Shown here in pieces: positions 62,327-64,000 of a stretch of DNA of 64,000 nt (position 1 is its first letter; every line of letters begins with the position of its first letter). Location: positions 22,677 to 86,676 of the forward strand of contig NZ_NFLH01000008.1 in assembly GCF_002160815.1 (NCBI RefSeq), in the 5' to 3' direction. Both the position numbers and the translations under genes were made by a program. A model generated the notes under the pieces. It made no database searches. It was given only the letters and a program-made list of their open reading frames with translations, and was not told where the DNA came from. This DNA is from Massilimicrobiota sp. An134. GTDB taxonomy: Bacteria; Bacillota_I; Bacilli_A; Erysipelotrichales; Coprobacillaceae.

Positions 62327-63130
62327 TTAAGCAATATAATCTTGAGGTGTATGCACATAAGTCAACTTTGAATAATAAGATTGATCTCTACGATATACAA
62401 CAAATGAAGATTGTCCATCATAATTTCCCATACCATAATGGCCTAGTCTTTCTTTTTTCTCTTCAAATTCTTTTTGACGTTCTTTAAAATCCTGCATCAA
62501 TTGTGTTGTTGTGCTTTGTTGACCAGTAAATGTTTGTACAAGTTTTTGTTGGTCTTCTGTCAAAAATAATTCATCAAAAGTTGTCGCATGATCTTTGATA
62601 AAAGTGATTTTCTCATCATTATAATTATGTGCTCTATCAAATGTACGTTGAACCTGAAGTGTGAGGTTTTCATCTATTTGAATCTGATAAGTCAAATCAT
62701 AAAAAATATTGTAATTATCTGCAATTTGAATCTGATATTTTTTTGTCCATGATCCAGCTTGCTTTTGTGATAATGAAGCTTCAAATTTTTCTATATCATC
62801 AACAATACCATCAACATTTGTAAACTGATTTTGAAAATCAGCTAATGTATCATAAACAGCAATCACTCTCATCGCATCACCCTGAATTTCAGGAAGCTCC
62901 ACTCGCTCATTGTGTTGGATGGTTTCATCACTTACCATATTATTAAGAACGCGACTATATAATAAAGGAATAGTTATAAATGAAAAGAAAATAATGACAT
63001 ACAACAAATAAGTCATCGCTTTATTTTGGGGTTTTTGATAACGATAATTGTTCCTTAAATCTAATCCACAATGAGAACAAAAATTCTCATTCTCCTTTAA
63101 TTCGTGTCCACATCTCGGGCATTTTTTCAT
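62327..63130 (-). CDS. Zinc-ribbon, membrane-anchored protein of unknown function
   Basis: 267 aa. The N-terminal CPRC...CSHC is a zinc ribbon (4-20). One membrane span (about 38-60) leads to a 200-residue extracytoplasmic domain, rich in Gln, Asp and Lys, with VYDTLADFQNQF and a Lys/Glu-rich helix near 210-230. Starts with a strong GAGGAGG site four bases after the thioredoxin-fold lipoprotein. Function unknown. Confidence 0.7.
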   Translation of the reverse strand: MKKCPRCGHELKENENFCSHCGLDLRNNYRYQKPQNKAMTYLLYVIIFFSFITIPLLYSRVLNNMVSDETIQHNERVELPEIQGDAMRVIAVYDTLADFQNQFTNVDGIVDDIEKFEASLSQKQAGSWTKKYQIQIADNYNIFYDLTYQIQIDENLTLQVQRTFDRAHNYNDEKITFIKDHATTFDELFLTEDQQKLVQTFTGQQSTTTQLMQDFKERQKEFEEKKERLGHYGMGNYDGQSSFVVYRRDQSYYSKLTYVHTPQDYIA

Positions 63131-63133
63131 ATT

Positions 63134-63643
63134 CTATTCCTCCTCAAAATAATCATTCATAAAGACTTCAAATTCATCTAAAAACGCTTGTTTCCTTTTT
63201 AGTTGTTGTTCACGATCTTGGATATCAAAATAATCTTCATCCAAATACTGATAAGTTTCATCTATTTTCCCATTTCTAATAACCTCAATTGTAGGTGTCC
63301 AATCAAAATCTAATCTTTGATAAATATTTTCATAAAAGTCTTTTTCTGCCTGTGTTGCATCATCATCTCGAGCACGATCACGATATTCCTTAATATTCAA
63401 ATAATAAATACCTGTTCCTTCATGCTCATTGATGTACTCTTCTAATACCGGATAAAAATCCTGACAATCACCACAGTCTGGTCTACCTATATATAATAAA
63501 AAAGTGACTTTTTGATCAAGCTTTTCTACCAATTCTTCATAAGGTATTTCTTGAATACCTTGAATAACCAATTTCTCTGTTTGTGTATGTTGACATCCTA
63601 TTAATAATAGACATGTTATAAATAGGCATATCCATTTTTTCAT
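63134..63643 (-). CDS. Thioredoxin-fold lipoprotein
   Basis: 169 aa. MKKWICLFITCLLLIGC is a lipoprotein signal ending at the lipobox LLIGC (C17). The mature part has a thioredoxin-like fold with CGDC (57-60) after FLLYIGRPD and a conserved Pro in DFDWTPTIEV. It should sit on the outer face of the membrane. The ATG at 63643 follows GTGGTG. Upstream of, and probably paired with, the zinc-ribbon protein. Confidence 0.78.
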   Translation of the reverse strand: MKKWICLFITCLLLIGCQHTQTEKLVIQGIQEIPYEELVEKLDQKVTFLLYIGRPDCGDCQDFYPVLEEYINEHEGTGIYYLNIKEYRDRARDDDATQAEKDFYENIYQRLDFDWTPTIEVIRNGKIDETYQYLDEDYFDIQDREQQLKRKQAFLDEFEVFMNDYFEEE

Positions 63644-63769
63644 GATTATCACCACTTTTGTTTAATATAACATAAAGACTCATCAATAATCAACTTATGT
63701 CTTTCCATTTTCAAAATCTATCATGACTTTTTAAACTCTATATTAACTTTATGCATTTATTGTATTTAA

Positions 63770-63791
63770 AAAACGCACAAACGTGCGTTTT
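63770..63791. terminator. Terminator downstream of the partial gene at the right edge
   Basis: AAAACGCAC / GTGCGTTTT with a four-base loop; T run on the minus strand. Confidence 0.88.
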
Positions 63792-63813
63792 CATCATCTA
63801 AACTCATTTATAT

Positions 63814-64000
63814 CTATGAAACTGGAATAGTGACTTCTTCTACTTTTGAATTTCCATAATCAGCAATCGACTGTTTTTGGAGTGATGTCAATACATCAGC
63901 TTCATTTTCAACATAATCAAATGAATCATTATATAAACGTGATTTTCCCATATATTCATCATCACTATCATAACTAGAATCAAAGTTTGTGTAATAATAC
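63814..64000 (-). CDS. Unidentified protein, C-terminal end (runs off window)
   Basis: About 61 residues are visible, ending in VEEVTIPVS before TAG. The segment is acidic and rich in Ser, Asp and Tyr (YYYTNFDSSYDSDDEYMG). No recognisable domain; could be the tail of a surface protein. Its terminator follows at 63770-63791. Confidence 0.55.
   Translation of the reverse strand, partial: YYYTNFDSSYDSDDEYMGKSRLYNDSFDYVENEADVLTSLQKQSIADYGNSKVEEVTIPVS

Overview
The window comes from a low-GC, endospore-forming Firmicute. The gene set (cwlJ-gerQ, spoVT-rqcP-yabP-yabQ-divIC, glgC-glgD-glgA, an NfnAB transhydrogenase, AdhE, many small Cof-type HAD phosphatases, a class II GalT) fits a fermentative gut member of the Erysipelotrichales (Coprobacillaceae-like). 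The family placement is an inference from gene content and composition. Most genes are on the minus strand and tightly packed. Six gene junctions are stop/start overlaps of the form TAATG, and several intrinsic terminators include the stop codon of the gene they end.

Layout. 1-2550: glycogen synthesis (glgC-glgD-glgA, glgA cut by the window edge) with a cre-like site in the glgC leader. 2719-3452: plus-strand spore germination pair cwlJ-gerQ. 3493-7799: folC, ung, two tandem HAD phosphatases and an esterase. 7841-10346: spore and division cluster spoVT-rqcP-yabP-yabQ-divIC plus a glycerophosphodiesterase. 10403-13965: a HAD gene, a CBS-domain pyrophosphatase with a YheO-type regulator, and a zinc-ribbon membrane protein. 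14141-19092: Leloir pathway galT-galM-galK, divergent from a LacI-family regulator across three regularly spaced operator half-sites. 19249-21485: nfnAB. 21616-22771: a HAD gene followed by two tandem copies of a probable small RNA. 23279-25132: orphan PTS IIB and 6-phospho-beta-glucosidase. 25230-33745: adhE, tpiA, pgk, a small rhodanese, eno and pckA. 33856-37273: a TIM-barrel protein under a probable CcpA-repressed promoter, and a CtpE-like P-type ATPase.

37807-41361 is a decayed integrative mobilizable element of visibly higher GC at its left end. It keeps only the 3' ends of a tyrosine integrase and a MobA/MobL relaxase, an ABC-2 exporter pair behind a palindrome-covered promoter, and tnpV. 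A nucleosidase gene follows. 42303-52191 is a complete ilv-leu operon (leuA-ilvN-ilvC-leuC-leuD-leuB-ilvD-ilvB) behind a T-box leader with a probable Leu (CUC) specifier. 52485-63643: ddl-murF, three small envelope or regulatory genes, whiA-rapZ, trxB, HAD genes, hisC, a zinc-ribbon membrane protein and a thioredoxin-fold lipoprotein. A partial gene runs off the right edge.

Together the genes describe sugar uptake and glycolysis feeding ethanol fermentation and glycogen storage, electron bifurcation supplying NADPH, branched-chain amino-acid synthesis controlled by leucyl-tRNA charging, and a sporulation programme. No rRNA, tRNA or CRISPR was found. The least explained feature is the tandem small-RNA pair at 22409-22717.
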